Part shown: positions 8,773 to 17,654 of the stretch, in pieces
How the letters are laid out: each line of letters opens with the position of its first letter
Numbering within the stretch: the stretch's first letter is position 1
NCBI GenBank assembly: GCA_050692555.1
Contig: JBOGVS010000002.1
Location: 86,442 to 150,441 of the forward strand
DNA length: 64,000 bases
From: DAITPV01 sp050692555
Lineage (GTDB): Bacteria > Actinomycetota > UBA4738 > CALAEC01
Direction of reading: 5' to 3'
The notes under the pieces: generated by a model
What the model was told of the DNA's origin: nothing
The model's input: the letters and a program-made list of their open reading frames with translations, nothing else
Database searches by the model: none
Made by a program: the position numbers and the translations under genes

Positions 8773-9414
8773 ATGCTCGAATGGCTCGAGCACATCATCA
8801 CCGACTACCTCGCCGACTACGGATACATCGCCGTATTCGTGCTGATGGTGCTGGAGTCGGCGTGCATCCCCATCCCGTCCGAAGTCACCATGGTGTTCGG
8901 CGGGTTTCTCGTCTCCCGCGGAGAGCTCGACTTCTTCTGGGTGGCCATGCTGGGCACCCTCGCCAACGTGGTGGGGTCGTGGCTGGCGTATTGGGTGGGC
9001 CTTCTTGGCGGCCGGCCGCTGATCCTCCGGTGGGGCCGCTACATCCTGCTCCGAGAACACGAGCTGGACCGCGCGCACGAGTGGTTCGAGCGCCACGGCG
9101 AGGCGGCGGTGTTCGTGTCCCGGCTCCTTCCCGTGGTTCGCACGTTCATCAGCCTTCCCGCCGGCGTGGCCAGGATGCCGTTCGGGAAGTTCACCCTGTA
9201 CACCTTCCTGGGGTGCCTGCCGTGGACGTTCGCGCTCACGTGGGCCGGTGTGGTGCTGGGCGACAACTGGGAGACGTTCCTCCGCTACGGCGAGCCGATC
9301 AGCTGGGTCATCGCGCTGGGGTCCGTGGCGTTCATCACGTGGTGGGTGGTGAAGCGGATCCGGGCGCGGCGAGCGGCGGAGCGAGCCTCCGGCGCCGACG
9401 AGCCCTTGCTTTGA
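8773..9414 (+). CDS. DedA family membrane protein
   Basis: The product is about 213 residues, the normal DedA length. It shows the first family motif (ESACIPIPSEVTM), the re-entrant GxxxG-rich segment, and the second motif (FVSRLLPVVRTFISLPAG) with the conserved FxxRxxPxxR pattern. DedA proteins are undecaprenyl-phosphate or phospholipid flippases of the cytoplasmic membrane and affect proton-motive force and antibiotic tolerance. ATG 8773 is preferred over GTG 8746 because a TAGGCT hexamer sits 8 nt upstream and would otherwise fall inside the coding region. The gene is divergent from sppA. Confidence 0.9.
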   Translation: MLEWLEHIITDYLADYGYIAVFVLMVLESACIPIPSEVTMVFGGFLVSRGELDFFWVAMLGTLANVVGSWLAYWVGLLGGRPLILRWGRYILLREHELDRAHEWFERHGEAAVFVSRLLPVVRTFISLPAGVARMPFGKFTLYTFLGCLPWTFALTWAGVVLGDNWETFLRYGEPISWVIALGSVAFITWWVVKRIRARRAAERASGADEPLL

Positions 9415-9415
9415 C

Positions 9416-9446
9416 GCCGGGCCACCCTGCTGGTAGGGTGTCCGGC
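9416..9446 (+). promoter_or_regulatory. Imperfect hairpin containing a TAGGGT hexamer
   Basis: GCCGG...CCGGC and CACCCT...AGGGTG nest around a 6-nt loop directly after the dedA stop. The right arm includes TAGGGT (9434-9439), which matches the -10 type used elsewhere in this window, so this may be the promoter of the sulfate operon leader, or a weak 3' hairpin of dedA. Confidence 0.35.
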
Positions 9447-9471
9447 GACGCAGGCTGACCAGACGACTGGA

Positions 9472-9511
9472 GGCCGCGGCACCACTCGTGCCGCGGCCCC
9501 TTTTTCGTTTT
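9472..9511 (+). terminator. Strong intrinsic terminator between dedA and sbp
   Basis: An 11-bp perfect stem (9472-9482 with 9488-9498, 5-nt loop) is followed by CC, TTTTT, CG and TTTT. It either ends dedA transcripts or attenuates a leader transcript of the sulfate operon starting near 9446. The bases between it and sbp (9512-9618) contain two further hairpins (about 9519-9540, and CGGTTG/CAACCG near 9570). Confidence 0.85.
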
Positions 9512-9618
9512 GGGACGCGGGGGCACCAGGTGCTCCCGCTGTGGCGCGGCGTGCGCGGTTGACCGGACAACCGGAGACCGGGACGGGAGCGGTTGGACGA
9601 GTCGACAGGAGGTAGGGA

Positions 9619-10680
9619 ATGCGCAGGCCGACTTCTCGCACAGCGTCCGCCCTGGCGATATCGATGCTCGCCGCGGTGGCATGCTCGAGTGCCGGGGGCA
9701 CCACCGCGTCCGGGGAATGCGTACCGCCGGAGACCCCGGTGATCACGCTCGCGGCGTACAGCACCCCTCGTGAGGCGTACGGAAAGATCATCCCGGCCTT
9801 CACCGAGCAGTGGGCCGAAGAGCACGGCGGCCAGAGGGTCATCTTCCAGGAGTCCTACGGCGCCAGCACGACCCAGGCCGAGAACATGATCGCCGGGTTC
9901 GAGGCCGACGTCGCGGCTCTGTCCCTGGCGCCCGACCTCGATCAGGTGGTGGACGCCGGACTCATCACCCACGACTGGACAGCCGAGCCGGACAACGGGA
10001 TGGTCTCCAGCTCGGTGGTCGTGCTCGACGTCCGTCCCGGAAATCCGGACGGGATCCAGGACTTCGACGACCTGACGACGCCGGGGACCGAGGTCCTCAC
10101 CCCAGACCCGGCTTCGAGTGGCGGGGCCCGGTGGAACATCGTGGCCGCCTACGGCGCCTCGATGCGCGGTCACGCCGGAGGCACCGAGGGCGACACGGCT
10201 GCGGCACAGGAGCTGCTCAGAGGGATCTTCGCCAACGTGACCGTGCTCGACAAGAGCGCCCGCGACTCGATCAAGAACATCGAGGCCGGCAACGGCACGG
10301 TGGCCATCACCTACGAGAACGAGGTGCTCACGGCCCAGGAGGCCGGGCTGGAAGACGAGATGGTCATCCCGCCGTCGACCGTGCTGATCGAGAACCCCGT
10401 GGCGGTGGTCGATGAGTACGCGGCGAAGCACTGCGTGGAGGACGTCGCCCGGGGCTTCGTGGACTTCCTCCACACCGACGAGGCCAAGGAGCTGTTCGCC
10501 ACGGTCGGGTTCCTCCGACCCACCGACCCTGCCGAGGCCGCGGCGGGAGACGGCGAGCGGTTCCCGCCCATCGAGGACCTCTTCACGGTGGATGACCTCG
10601 GCGGCTGGGAAGCCATCGAGCGGGACGTGTTCGGGGAGCAGGGCGCCTTCACGTTGGCCTTCGACGAGGCTCAGGCCTAA
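9619..10680 (+). CDS. sbp: Sulfate ABC transporter substrate-binding lipoprotein
   Basis: The product is 353 residues. A lipoprotein signal ends in the lipobox LAAVAC, giving a membrane-anchored binding protein. The body matches periplasmic sulfate/thiosulfate-binding proteins of the Sbp/CysP type: AAYSTPREAYGKIIPAFTE near the N-terminus, SYGAS, FEADVAALSLAPD, DPASSGGARW, and a C-terminal GFLRPTD. It captures sulfate for CysT/CysW/CysA, which follow. The ATG has a clear AGGAGG 10 nt upstream, unlike many genes here, so it is translated from a leadered mRNA. The start lies about 110 nt beyond a terminator hairpin, suggesting attenuation. Confidence 0.93.
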   Translation: MRRPTSRTASALAISMLAAVACSSAGGTTASGECVPPETPVITLAAYSTPREAYGKIIPAFTEQWAEEHGGQRVIFQESYGASTTQAENMIAGFEADVAALSLAPDLDQVVDAGLITHDWTAEPDNGMVSSSVVVLDVRPGNPDGIQDFDDLTTPGTEVLTPDPASSGGARWNIVAAYGASMRGHAGGTEGDTAAAQELLRGIFANVTVLDKSARDSIKNIEAGNGTVAITYENEVLTAQEAGLEDEMVIPPSTVLIENPVAVVDEYAAKHCVEDVARGFVDFLHTDEAKELFATVGFLRPTDPAEAAAGDGERFPPIEDLFTVDDLGGWEAIERDVFGEQGAFTLAFDEAQA

Positions 10681-10682
10681 CG

Positions 10683-11543
10683 ATGGGAGTGGGGACGCTC
10701 GAACGAGGACGGACGGGAGGCCGCGCCCGGCTTCAGCTGGGCGCGGCACTCGGCTGCTACGGCCTCCGCGGGACGGCTCTCGTCTACCTCGGCGCCCTGG
10801 TCATCCTGCCGGTGGTGGCCATCGTGGCCGAGGGATTCGGCGGCGGCCTGTCGGCCCTGGGGAGCGCGCTGACCACGACCGGGGCGGTGCAGGCCATCGT
10901 CCTCACCCTGGTCATGGCGACCCTGACCGCGATCATCAACGGGGTGTTCGGCACCCTGCTGGCGTACGTGCTCGTACGTCTGCGCTTCCCCGGACGCGGG
11001 GTGCTGTCCACGATCGTGGACCTTCCGTTCGCCATCCCCACCCTGGTCGCCGGGGTCATGCTCGTGGCCCTGTACGGTCCCAACTCGCCGGTGGGGGCGT
11101 TCCTCCAGGGGATTGGGATCAAGGTCATCTTTGCCCAGCTGGGGATCCTGCTGGCCATGCTGTTCGTCACGCTGCCGCTGGTGGTCCGGACAGTCCAGCC
11201 CGTGCTTCTCGAGCTGGACCCCGCGGAGGAGGAGGCCGCCCGGGTGCTGGGTGCCAGGCGGTGGACCACGTTCCGCAAGGTGATGCTGCCGGCACTCCGT
11301 CCGGCCATAGCCGCCGGGGCCCTCCTGGCCTTCGCCCGCGCGCTCGGCGAGTTCGGAGCCATCGTGCTCGTCTCCGGGAACATCACCGGGCGGACCCTCA
11401 CGGCCCCGGTGTTCATCTTCCAGCTCACCACGCAGTTCCGCTACGCGGAAGCCGCCGCCGTCTCGGCCCTGCTGTTCGGCCTCTCGCTGGTCCTCGTCCT
11501 GGTCACCGAGCGGCTGACCGCCCACCGGAGTGATGCCGGGTGA
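10683..11543 (+). CDS. cysT: Sulfate ABC transporter permease CysT (CysU)
   Basis: The product is 286 residues with six predicted membrane helices. The EAA coupling loop reads EAARVLGARRWTTFRKVMLPALRPAI, as in binding-protein-dependent permeases, and the stretch after it (ALGEFGAIVLVSGNI) is typical of CysT/ModB-like sulfate permeases. It forms the membrane channel with CysW. It starts 2 nt after the sbp stop and overlaps cysW by 4 nt (GTGA), so all four genes form one coupled operon. Confidence 0.93.
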   Translation: MGVGTLERGRTGGRARLQLGAALGCYGLRGTALVYLGALVILPVVAIVAEGFGGGLSALGSALTTTGAVQAIVLTLVMATLTAIINGVFGTLLAYVLVRLRFPGRGVLSTIVDLPFAIPTLVAGVMLVALYGPNSPVGAFLQGIGIKVIFAQLGILLAMLFVTLPLVVRTVQPVLLELDPAEEEAARVLGARRWTTFRKVMLPALRPAIAAGALLAFARALGEFGAIVLVSGNITGRTLTAPVFIFQLTTQFRYAEAAAVSALLFGLSLVLVLVTERLTAHRSDAG

Positions 11544-12385
11544 GCACCGAGTCGGGACTGGAAGCGCTGGGCAAGGACCGCGGGCGCCTGGCCCGCGGAG
11601 CGATGATCACGGGCGCGCTCCTGTTCGTCGGGATCCTGCTGATCGCCCCACTGATCGCCATCGTGTGGTCGGCGCTCGATCAGGGGGCGGGGATCGTGGG
11701 CCGGACGTTCGGGCTGGCCGACGTGCAACATGCGTTCCTGCTCACGCTGGTCATCACCTTGATCACCGTGGTGGTCACGGGCGTGCTCGGCATCGTGGTG
11801 GCCCTGGTGTTGGCCAGAGACCGGTTCCCCGGCAAGGGGCTCCTGAGCGCCGTGGTGGACCTGCCCCTGGCCGTCTCCCCGGTGATCGTGGGGCTCATGG
11901 CGGTGATCCTGTTCGGCCGGGGCGGGTGGTTCGAGGCGTTCTTCGCCGCTCGTGGGATCCAGATCCTGTTCGCGCTGCCGTCCATGGTCCTGGTGACGAT
12001 CTTCATCTGCATCCCGTTCGTGATCCGCGAGGTGACGCCGGTGCTCCAGGAGCTGGGCATGGAGGAGGAGCAAGCGGCCTGGACCCTGGGAGCCTCCCGG
12101 ATCACCACGTTCTTCCGGGTGACGCTTCCGAACGTCCGGTGGGGGCTGCTCTACGGGGTGGCCCTGTCGTCGGCGCGTGCGATGGGGGAGATCGGGGCGG
12201 TTCTGATCGTCAGCGGCGCCATCCAGGGCCACACCGAGACGGCCACGCTGTACATCCTCACCGCCCTGGAGGAACGGCAGGACGCCCAGGGGTTCGTGGT
12301 GGCTCTGACGCTGGCCGCGGCGTCGGTCCTCATCCTCCTGGCCATCGAGTTCTTCAAGCGGCGGCAGAGAAAGGAGGCGACGTGA
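11540..12385 (+). CDS. cysW: Sulfate ABC transporter permease CysW
   Basis: The product is 281 residues with six predicted membrane helices. The coupling loop EEQAAWTLGASRITTFFRVTLPN and the following AMGEIGAVLIVSGAIQGHTETATL are characteristic of CysW. It pairs with CysT to form the sulfate/thiosulfate channel. The GTG start overlaps the cysT stop, and its own stop overlaps the cysA GTG, both by 4 nt. The C-terminus is short and basic (EFFKRRQRKEAT). Confidence 0.93.
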   Translation: MSTESGLEALGKDRGRLARGAMITGALLFVGILLIAPLIAIVWSALDQGAGIVGRTFGLADVQHAFLLTLVITLITVVVTGVLGIVVALVLARDRFPGKGLLSAVVDLPLAVSPVIVGLMAVILFGRGGWFEAFFAARGIQILFALPSMVLVTIFICIPFVIREVTPVLQELGMEEEQAAWTLGASRITTFFRVTLPNVRWGLLYGVALSSARAMGEIGAVLIVSGAIQGHTETATLYILTALEERQDAQGFVVALTLAAASVLILLAIEFFKRRQRKEAT

Positions 12386-13461
12386 GCGCGACGGTGATCG
12401 TGGAGAACCTGGTCAAGAGCTTCGGCGACTTCCGTGCCGTGGACGACGTCAGCTTCGACGCCCAGGACGGCAAGATCACCGCCCTGCTCGGCCCGAGCGG
12501 CTCCGGCAAGAGCACCGTGCTCAGGACCATCGCGGGACTGGAGCGGCCCGACGGCGGCCGGATCACCCTGGTGGGAGTGGACCAGACCGACGCCACCGTC
12601 CAGGAGCGCCGGGTCGGCTTCGTCTTCCAGCACTACGCGCTGTTCCGGCACATGACCGTGCGGCAGAACATCGGATTCGGCCTCTCGGTGCGGAGGGAGG
12701 CCAAGGCGTCCATCCGCAAGCGGGTGGACGAGCTGTTGGAGCTGGTCCAGCTGACGCCCTTCGCGGGACGGTACCCCCACAACCTGTCCGGCGGGCAGCG
12801 TCAGCGGGTGGCGCTGGCCCGGGCCCTGGCCGCCCGGCCCCGGGTCCTGCTTCTCGACGAGCCCTTCGGAGCACTCGACGCTCGCGTCCGCCAGGACCTC
12901 CGTCACTGGCTCGACGAGCTCCACCGGGAGCTGGGGGTCACCAGCATCCTGGTCACCCACGATCAGGAGGAGGCTCTGGAGCTGGCCGACCGGGTGGTGC
13001 TGATGCATCACGGGCGTGTCCAGCAGGTGGGCAGCCCGGAGGACGTCTACAACAATCCGGCCACTCCTTTCGTGGCCGGGTTCCTGGGGGCCGCCAACGT
13101 GCTGGTGGGGCGGGTGCGTGACGGCCGCCTGCAGGTCGGGAGCGAGGCCCTCGGCGATGCCGCTCACCTCAACGAGGGCACCCCGGCCCGGGCATACGTC
13201 CGGCCCCACGACGTCCGGGTGTCGGCGCCCGGAAATGGCGGCCCGGCCGTCGAGGCTACACTGGAGCGCATCAACAACCTGGGATGGATGTCCAAGCTGT
13301 ACCTCCGTTTCTCCGACGGCCAGGGACTGATCGCCCACATCCCGAACGAGGAAGTGGGCCCGCACCAACCGGGCGAACACGTGTGGGTGGACCTGCGCCA
13401 GGCCAAGGTCTTCGACGCCGGCGACGCCGAAGCCGAGGCGCCGACGCGGTCGAGCGGATAG
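12382..13461 (+). CDS. cysA: Sulfate ABC transporter ATPase CysA
   Basis: The product is 359 residues. Walker A is GPSGSGKST, the Q-loop is FVFQHYALF, the signature is LSGGQRQR, Walker B is VLLLDEPFGALD, and the switch histidine is in ILVTHDQEEA. A C-terminal TOBE-like domain (about residues 235-350) is typical of CysA/PotA-type ATPases. It drives sulfate import through CysT/CysW. I used the GTG at 12382, preceded by AAGGAGG and overlapping the cysW stop; the frame is open far upstream only as a shadow of cysW. Confidence 0.93.
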   Translation: MSATVIVENLVKSFGDFRAVDDVSFDAQDGKITALLGPSGSGKSTVLRTIAGLERPDGGRITLVGVDQTDATVQERRVGFVFQHYALFRHMTVRQNIGFGLSVRREAKASIRKRVDELLELVQLTPFAGRYPHNLSGGQRQRVALARALAARPRVLLLDEPFGALDARVRQDLRHWLDELHRELGVTSILVTHDQEEALELADRVVLMHHGRVQQVGSPEDVYNNPATPFVAGFLGAANVLVGRVRDGRLQVGSEALGDAAHLNEGTPARAYVRPHDVRVSAPGNGGPAVEATLERINNLGWMSKLYLRFSDGQGLIAHIPNEEVGPHQPGEHVWVDLRQAKVFDAGDAEAEAPTRSSG

Positions 13462-13498
13462 CCCGGAGCGAGATGCCAGCCCAGGGGAGAAGTCGCCC

Positions 13499-14350
13499 GT
13501 GAGACCGGATCGCGCGCCCTACCTCGGTCTGGTCCCGGAGCCCCAGCCGGGCGAGGTCAAGCTGTCCATGCGTGAGGTCTCGAAGACATTCGTGTCCGCT
13601 CGAGGGGACACCGTGCACGCTCTCGAGGACGTGACCTTCGACGTGGCGCCCGGCGAGTTCGTCTGTCTGCTGGGGCCAACGGGGAGCGGCAAGTCCACCA
13701 TCCTGAACATCCTTGCCGGGCTCGAACGGGCCGACCGGGGCGTGACCCTGATGGACGGCCGGCCGGTAACGGGGCCCGGACCCGACCGCGCGGTCCTGTT
13801 CCAGGACCCGGCTCTATTTCCGGCGATGAGCGTCTTGGGCAACGTCGAGTTCGCCCTGCGCATGGTGGGTGTCCCGGAAACGGAGCGGCGGGAGACGGCC
13901 ATGCAGTGGCTTTCGAGGGTTCGTCTGACCACATTCGCTCGAGCCCAACCCCACGAGCTGTCGGCGGGCATGCGCCAGAGAGCCGCGCTTGCCAGAGCGC
14001 TCGCGTGTCGCCCGGATGTCCTCCTGGCCGACGAGCCGTTCGGCTCTTTGGACGCGCAGGCCCGAGAGCTCCTCCAGGAGCAGGTGCAGGAACTGTGGGC
14101 GGACACGGGGGCGACATTGGTGTTCGTGACCCACAACGTCCGGGAGGCGGCGCTGCTGGCCGACCGGGTGCTGCTCATGTCCGCATCGCCCGGGACCCTC
14201 CTCGAGGAGTACCGGATCCGGTCCCCCCGCCCCAGGCACCTCGAGGACCCGCTGCTGGCTCGGGTCGTGGTGGATATCCACGACCGGCTGCAGGAGGAGG
14301 TGAGCAAGGTTGTCGCGCGGGAGACGGACGCGCAGGAAGGTCTGGGCTAG
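13499..14350 (+). CDS. SsuB/TauB-type ABC transporter ATPase
   Basis: The product is 283 residues. Walker A is GPTGSGKST, Walker B is VLLADEPFGSLD, and the switch region is FVTHNVREAALLADRV, with a tail typical of nitrate/sulfonate/taurine ATPases. The signature is LSAGMRQR where LSGGM is usual, a small deviation compatible with function. It follows cysA by 37 nt and overlaps the permease gene that follows by about 40 nt. No substrate-binding protein of this family is in the window, so the substrate is inferred only from family and context (sulfonate or another sulfur source). Confidence 0.82.
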   Translation: MRPDRAPYLGLVPEPQPGEVKLSMREVSKTFVSARGDTVHALEDVTFDVAPGEFVCLLGPTGSGKSTILNILAGLERADRGVTLMDGRPVTGPGPDRAVLFQDPALFPAMSVLGNVEFALRMVGVPETERRETAMQWLSRVRLTTFARAQPHELSAGMRQRAALARALACRPDVLLADEPFGSLDAQARELLQEQVQELWADTGATLVFVTHNVREAALLADRVLLMSASPGTLLEEYRIRSPRPRHLEDPLLARVVVDIHDRLQEEVSKVVARETDAQEGLG

Positions 14351-15089
14351 CCTCGCCGCGGTCGCCGGTGTGATCGGGTTGTGGTCGCTGCTCTCGGCGG
14401 GGCCGGTCTCGCCCTCTGACCTTCCATCCCCGGCCGCCGTGTGGTCGGCCTTGGTGGAGCGGTGGAGGGACGGCACCATTCCCATCGGCATCGAGACGAG
14501 CCTCATCAGGCTCGTCGTCGGCATGCTGGTGGCCGCAGCCGTCGGCACGTTGTTCGGCGTGTGGATGGCCTCGAATCGCTGGGTCCAGGACAGCCTCGGT
14601 CCGCTGATTGCCGGCCTTCTGGCGGTGCCTCCGATCGCATTGCTTCCGCTGGCCATCCTGTGGCTCGGGTTCACCGAACGGGCCGTGGTGTTCGTCGTCA
14701 TCGTGGGAGCGTTGCCGGCGATCGCCATGGCCACGGCGGCCAGCATCCGCCAGGTGCCACCGCTCCTGATCCGCGCAGGCCGCACCCTGGGGGCTCAGGG
14801 ATGGCTCCTGTACCGGCACGTCGTAGTGCCGACGGCGGTGCCCGGTTACGTCCAGGGGTTGCGCCAAGGGTGGGTATTCGCATGGCGGTCGTTGATGGCC
14901 GGCGAGCTGATCGTGGCCGGTGGCCGAGGGCTCGGCCACGCACTGGACCGGGCCGGACGCGGTTTCGACGCCCCGACGGTGCTCGCGCTCATGGTTGCGA
15001 TCGCCGCGATCGGCATCCTCATCGACGCGGGCTTCGCCGCGATCGACCGCCGGGTGCGGGCGAAGCGCGGCCTGCTGGTCGCAGGCTGA
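14310..15089 (+). CDS. SsuC/TauC-type ABC transporter permease
   Basis: The product is 259 residues with about six membrane helices and the EAA-like loop IRAGRTLGAQGWLLYRHVVVPTAVPGY, followed by LRQGWVFAWRSLMAGELI, both typical of the nitrate/sulfonate/bicarbonate permease family. The start is TTG at 14310 with AGGAGGTG about 9 nt upstream, inside the preceding ATPase gene, so the two are tightly coupled. Probable role: the membrane part of a sulfonate-type importer. The periplasmic binding protein is missing here and may be encoded elsewhere, or Sbp may be shared. Confidence 0.82.
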   Translation: MSRGRRTRRKVWASLAAVAGVIGLWSLLSAGPVSPSDLPSPAAVWSALVERWRDGTIPIGIETSLIRLVVGMLVAAAVGTLFGVWMASNRWVQDSLGPLIAGLLAVPPIALLPLAILWLGFTERAVVFVVIVGALPAIAMATAASIRQVPPLLIRAGRTLGAQGWLLYRHVVVPTAVPGYVQGLRQGWVFAWRSLMAGELIVAGGRGLGHALDRAGRGFDAPTVLALMVAIAAIGILIDAGFAAIDRRVRAKRGLLVAG

Positions 15090-15112
15090 GGTCGATCGAA
15101 CATGCTGTGGAG

Positions 15113-15118
15113 TAGGGT
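15113..15118 (+). promoter_or_regulatory. -10-like hexamer of the YezD-family gene (leaderless)
   Basis: TAGGGT is followed after 6 nt by the ATG at 15125, leaving no ribosome binding site. Confidence 0.4.
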
Positions 15119-15124
15119 GCCCGC

Positions 15125-15298
15125 ATGACCGAGGCGGCCGACTCCGGCGACTTCAGCGAACTCTCCGAGGAGGAGCGTCGGATCCTCCTCCAGGTCGTCG
15201 AGGTGCTGCGCCGGATCCGGTTCGGCACGATCCTGCTGATCGTGCAGGACGGGAAGGTAGTGCAGATCGAGATGGCCGAGAAGTTCCGACTTCGGTAG
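15125..15298 (+). CDS. YezD family (DUF2292) small protein
   Basis: A 57-residue ORF. The C-terminal half, RFGTILLIVQDGKVVQIE followed by KFR, matches the YezD/DUF2292 family, in which a short basic beta hairpin ends in a lysine/phenylalanine/arginine tail. Members often lie beside sulfur-assimilation or sulfur-transport genes, and that is so here, 35 nt after the SsuC-like permease. Function unknown. It appears to have its own leaderless promoter (TAGGGT 6 nt before the ATG). Confidence 0.75.
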   Translation: MTEAADSGDFSELSEEERRILLQVVEVLRRIRFGTILLIVQDGKVVQIEMAEKFRLR

Positions 15299-15350
15299 GC
15301 CTGGGGCTTCCTCGGTGGTCGTCCCGTCGCGAGATCGAGACCGACGCCGA

Positions 15351-17654
15351 CTACCTCTTCAGCTGGAACGGCACGCTCGACAGGACCACCCGCGGCTCGA
15401 ACAGCAGCATCCGCTTGATGAACAGCGCCCGGTTGTTGTGCAGCAGTCGGTGCCACCACCGGGTGACCAGGAACTCCGGGACGATCACTGCGGCAATCGT
15501 CCCCGGGTCGGCCGTCTCCTTCCGGACCTCCTCCAGCAGGGGGACGGTGAGGTCCCGGAACGGTGTCTCCACCACATCGAGCTGCATCCGGATGCCTCGC
15601 TCTGCCCACTGCCGGAGGATCTCCGGTGCCTCCTCCGGCTCGGTGGCCAGGAAGACCGCCCGGGTCTTATGCGCATTGAGGCTGCGGGCGTAGTTGACCG
15701 CCCGAACCGTGGCATCGTGAGCTGCGGCCACAAAGACCAGGGCCACCACCCGCTCGGGGACCAGTGGACGCCCGACGGCATCCTCCGGCTGGTCCCTGCG
15801 GGCCAGCACGGGAACGTCGGTGACGACCACTCCCGGCTCCTTCAGCAGGCGGAGCTTAAGGCGGAACGTTACCGGACGCGTGATGGCCCGTACCAGGGAC
15901 CGCGTGGTGAACAGCTCCGGGATGACCACGGTCACGAAGTCCTTCCCGCCCCGAGGGATACGGCGCACGTGGTCGATCACCCCGTCGACCGGATCGGGGC
16001 TCCCCACGGACATCAGGCGAGGGGCGCCCGGCGCCATCCTGTTCCACAGACCTTCGGCTTCGGTCGGGAGACGCTTCCCAACGTAGAGCGCATCGATGGA
16101 GGCGGGACGGAACGACCGCACGTATCCCACGGCCTCGGCCGCGGCGGCATCGATGTCCGTCATCACCAGCACCACGCGGGTCTCGCCGACATCCCCGAAC
16201 GCGGTCCGGCCCCGTCCGAGCTCCTTCACCACCTCCTCGTAGTGCCGGTGGACCAACGAGAAGAGACCGACCAGGATGGGCATCGCCGCGATAACGATCC
16301 ACGCTCCGCCGGCGAACTTCGTGACGGCCACGATCACCAAGACCACGCCCGTGGCGACGGCACCGATCGAGTTGATGACGGCGGCACGCTTCCAGCCCGA
16401 CTCCCGAAGACGGAGCCAGCGCCGCACCATACCCGTCTGGGACAGGGTGAATGCGGTGAACACCCCCACCACGTACAGCTGGATGAGCCGCGTCAGGTCG
16501 GCGTCGAATGCCCACACCAGAAGGCCGGCCAGCGCGGCCAGCACGAAGATCCCGTTGGAGAACACCAGCCGGTCTCCCCGATTCTTGAATTGACTGGGCA
16601 TGAAGCGGTCGCGGGCGAGGATCGCCGAGAGGCGAGGGAAGTCCTGGTACGCCGTGTTCGCCGCCAGGATCAGGATGAGCGCGGTGAAGACCTGGAGCAC
16701 GTAGAACATCGTGCCGCCTGAGAACACGGTCTCCCCGATCTGAGCAAGGACCGACTTCGCCCCCTCGAGGTGCTGACTAACCCGCACGTCCAGTGACCGC
16801 GCCAGGAACGTGATCCCCAGGAACATGCTGATCGACATGGTCCCCATGACCGCAAGCGTCGTTGCCGCGTTGCGCGACTGGGGGCGGCGGAACGCCTGAA
16901 CCCCATCGGCGATGGCCTCCACGCCGGTGAGCGCCGTCGAGCCGGAGGCGAACGCCTTCAGGACGACGAACAACGATAGGGCCTGCCCGGCTTCGAGAGG
17001 CAGAGTCGCGGAGGTCGCCTGACGGCACCCGCCGATGCACTGCACCAGGCCGGTGACCAAGGTGACGGCCACACAGGCCACGAACCCATACGTGGGGATG
17101 GCGAAGAGCGTCCCGGCTTCCTTCACGCCTCGCAGGTTGGCCAGCGAGATGATCGCGATAAGGATCAGGGCGATCGGTACGCGCGCGCCTGCCAACCCCG
17201 GCACGGCGGAGACGATGGCGATCGTTCCCGCCGTCACGCTGACGGCGACGGTAAGGACGTAGTCCTGCAGGATCGCCGCCGCAGCGATCAGACCAGGGAC
17301 TGTCCCCAGGTTCTCCCGGGCCACGATGTAGGAACCGCCACCCGCCGGATAGGCCCGCACGGTCTGCCGATAGGAGGTGATGACCACGGCGAGCACCGCG
17401 GCGATCACCGCTGCGATCGGCAGCATCAGGCTGAAGGCGGCCGCTCCCGCCGCCGCCAGCACCAGCATCATCTCCTCGGTGGCGTATGCCACTGAGGAGA
17501 GGGGGTCCGACGAGAAGACCGGGAGGGCCAGGGTCTTGGGCAGGAGGTGGTGCTCGTGCTTCGCGGTGGAGATGGCCCGGCCCAGTACCACGCGCTTCAA
17601 AAGGCCCCGCCCCCCCGGTTCCGTCCCCCGGGAGGGACGAACGGTCGTCCCCAT
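15351..17654 (-). CDS. kimA: KimA-type (KUP family) potassium/proton symporter, copy 1
   Basis: The product is 767 residues. The N-terminal ~470 residues form a 12-helix APC-fold transporter whose motifs (FSSDPLSSVAYATEE, SYRQTVRAYP.GGGSYIV, the TALTGVEAI loop, FPRLSAILARDRFMP) match B. subtilis KimA from memory. The rest is cytosolic and consists of two tandem USP-like domains: the first ends IPELFTTRSLVRAIT...TDVPVL, the second IVPEFLVTRWWHRLL...SSVPFQL. B. subtilis KimA has one such domain. Likely role: high-affinity K+ uptake driven by protons. The ATG shares one base with the stop of the small membrane protein gene upstream. A general amino-acid permease is a less likely alternative. Confidence 0.85.
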   Translation of the reverse strand: MGTTVRPSRGTEPGGRGLLKRVVLGRAISTAKHEHHLLPKTLALPVFSSDPLSSVAYATEEMMLVLAAAGAAAFSLMLPIAAVIAAVLAVVITSYRQTVRAYPAGGGSYIVARENLGTVPGLIAAAAILQDYVLTVAVSVTAGTIAIVSAVPGLAGARVPIALILIAIISLANLRGVKEAGTLFAIPTYGFVACVAVTLVTGLVQCIGGCRQATSATLPLEAGQALSLFVVLKAFASGSTALTGVEAIADGVQAFRRPQSRNAATTLAVMGTMSISMFLGITFLARSLDVRVSQHLEGAKSVLAQIGETVFSGGTMFYVLQVFTALILILAANTAYQDFPRLSAILARDRFMPSQFKNRGDRLVFSNGIFVLAALAGLLVWAFDADLTRLIQLYVVGVFTAFTLSQTGMVRRWLRLRESGWKRAAVINSIGAVATGVVLVIVAVTKFAGGAWIVIAAMPILVGLFSLVHRHYEEVVKELGRGRTAFGDVGETRVVLVMTDIDAAAAEAVGYVRSFRPASIDALYVGKRLPTEAEGLWNRMAPGAPRLMSVGSPDPVDGVIDHVRRIPRGGKDFVTVVIPELFTTRSLVRAITRPVTFRLKLRLLKEPGVVVTDVPVLARRDQPEDAVGRPLVPERVVALVFVAAAHDATVRAVNYARSLNAHKTRAVFLATEPEEAPEILRQWAERGIRMQLDVVETPFRDLTVPLLEEVRKETADPGTIAAVIVPEFLVTRWWHRLLHNNRALFIKRMLLFEPRVVLSSVPFQLKR

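Noticed and set aside
8764..10749. Open frame of 661 codons on the minus strand
   Set aside because: Antisense to dedA and sbp and crosses the terminator; no motifs.
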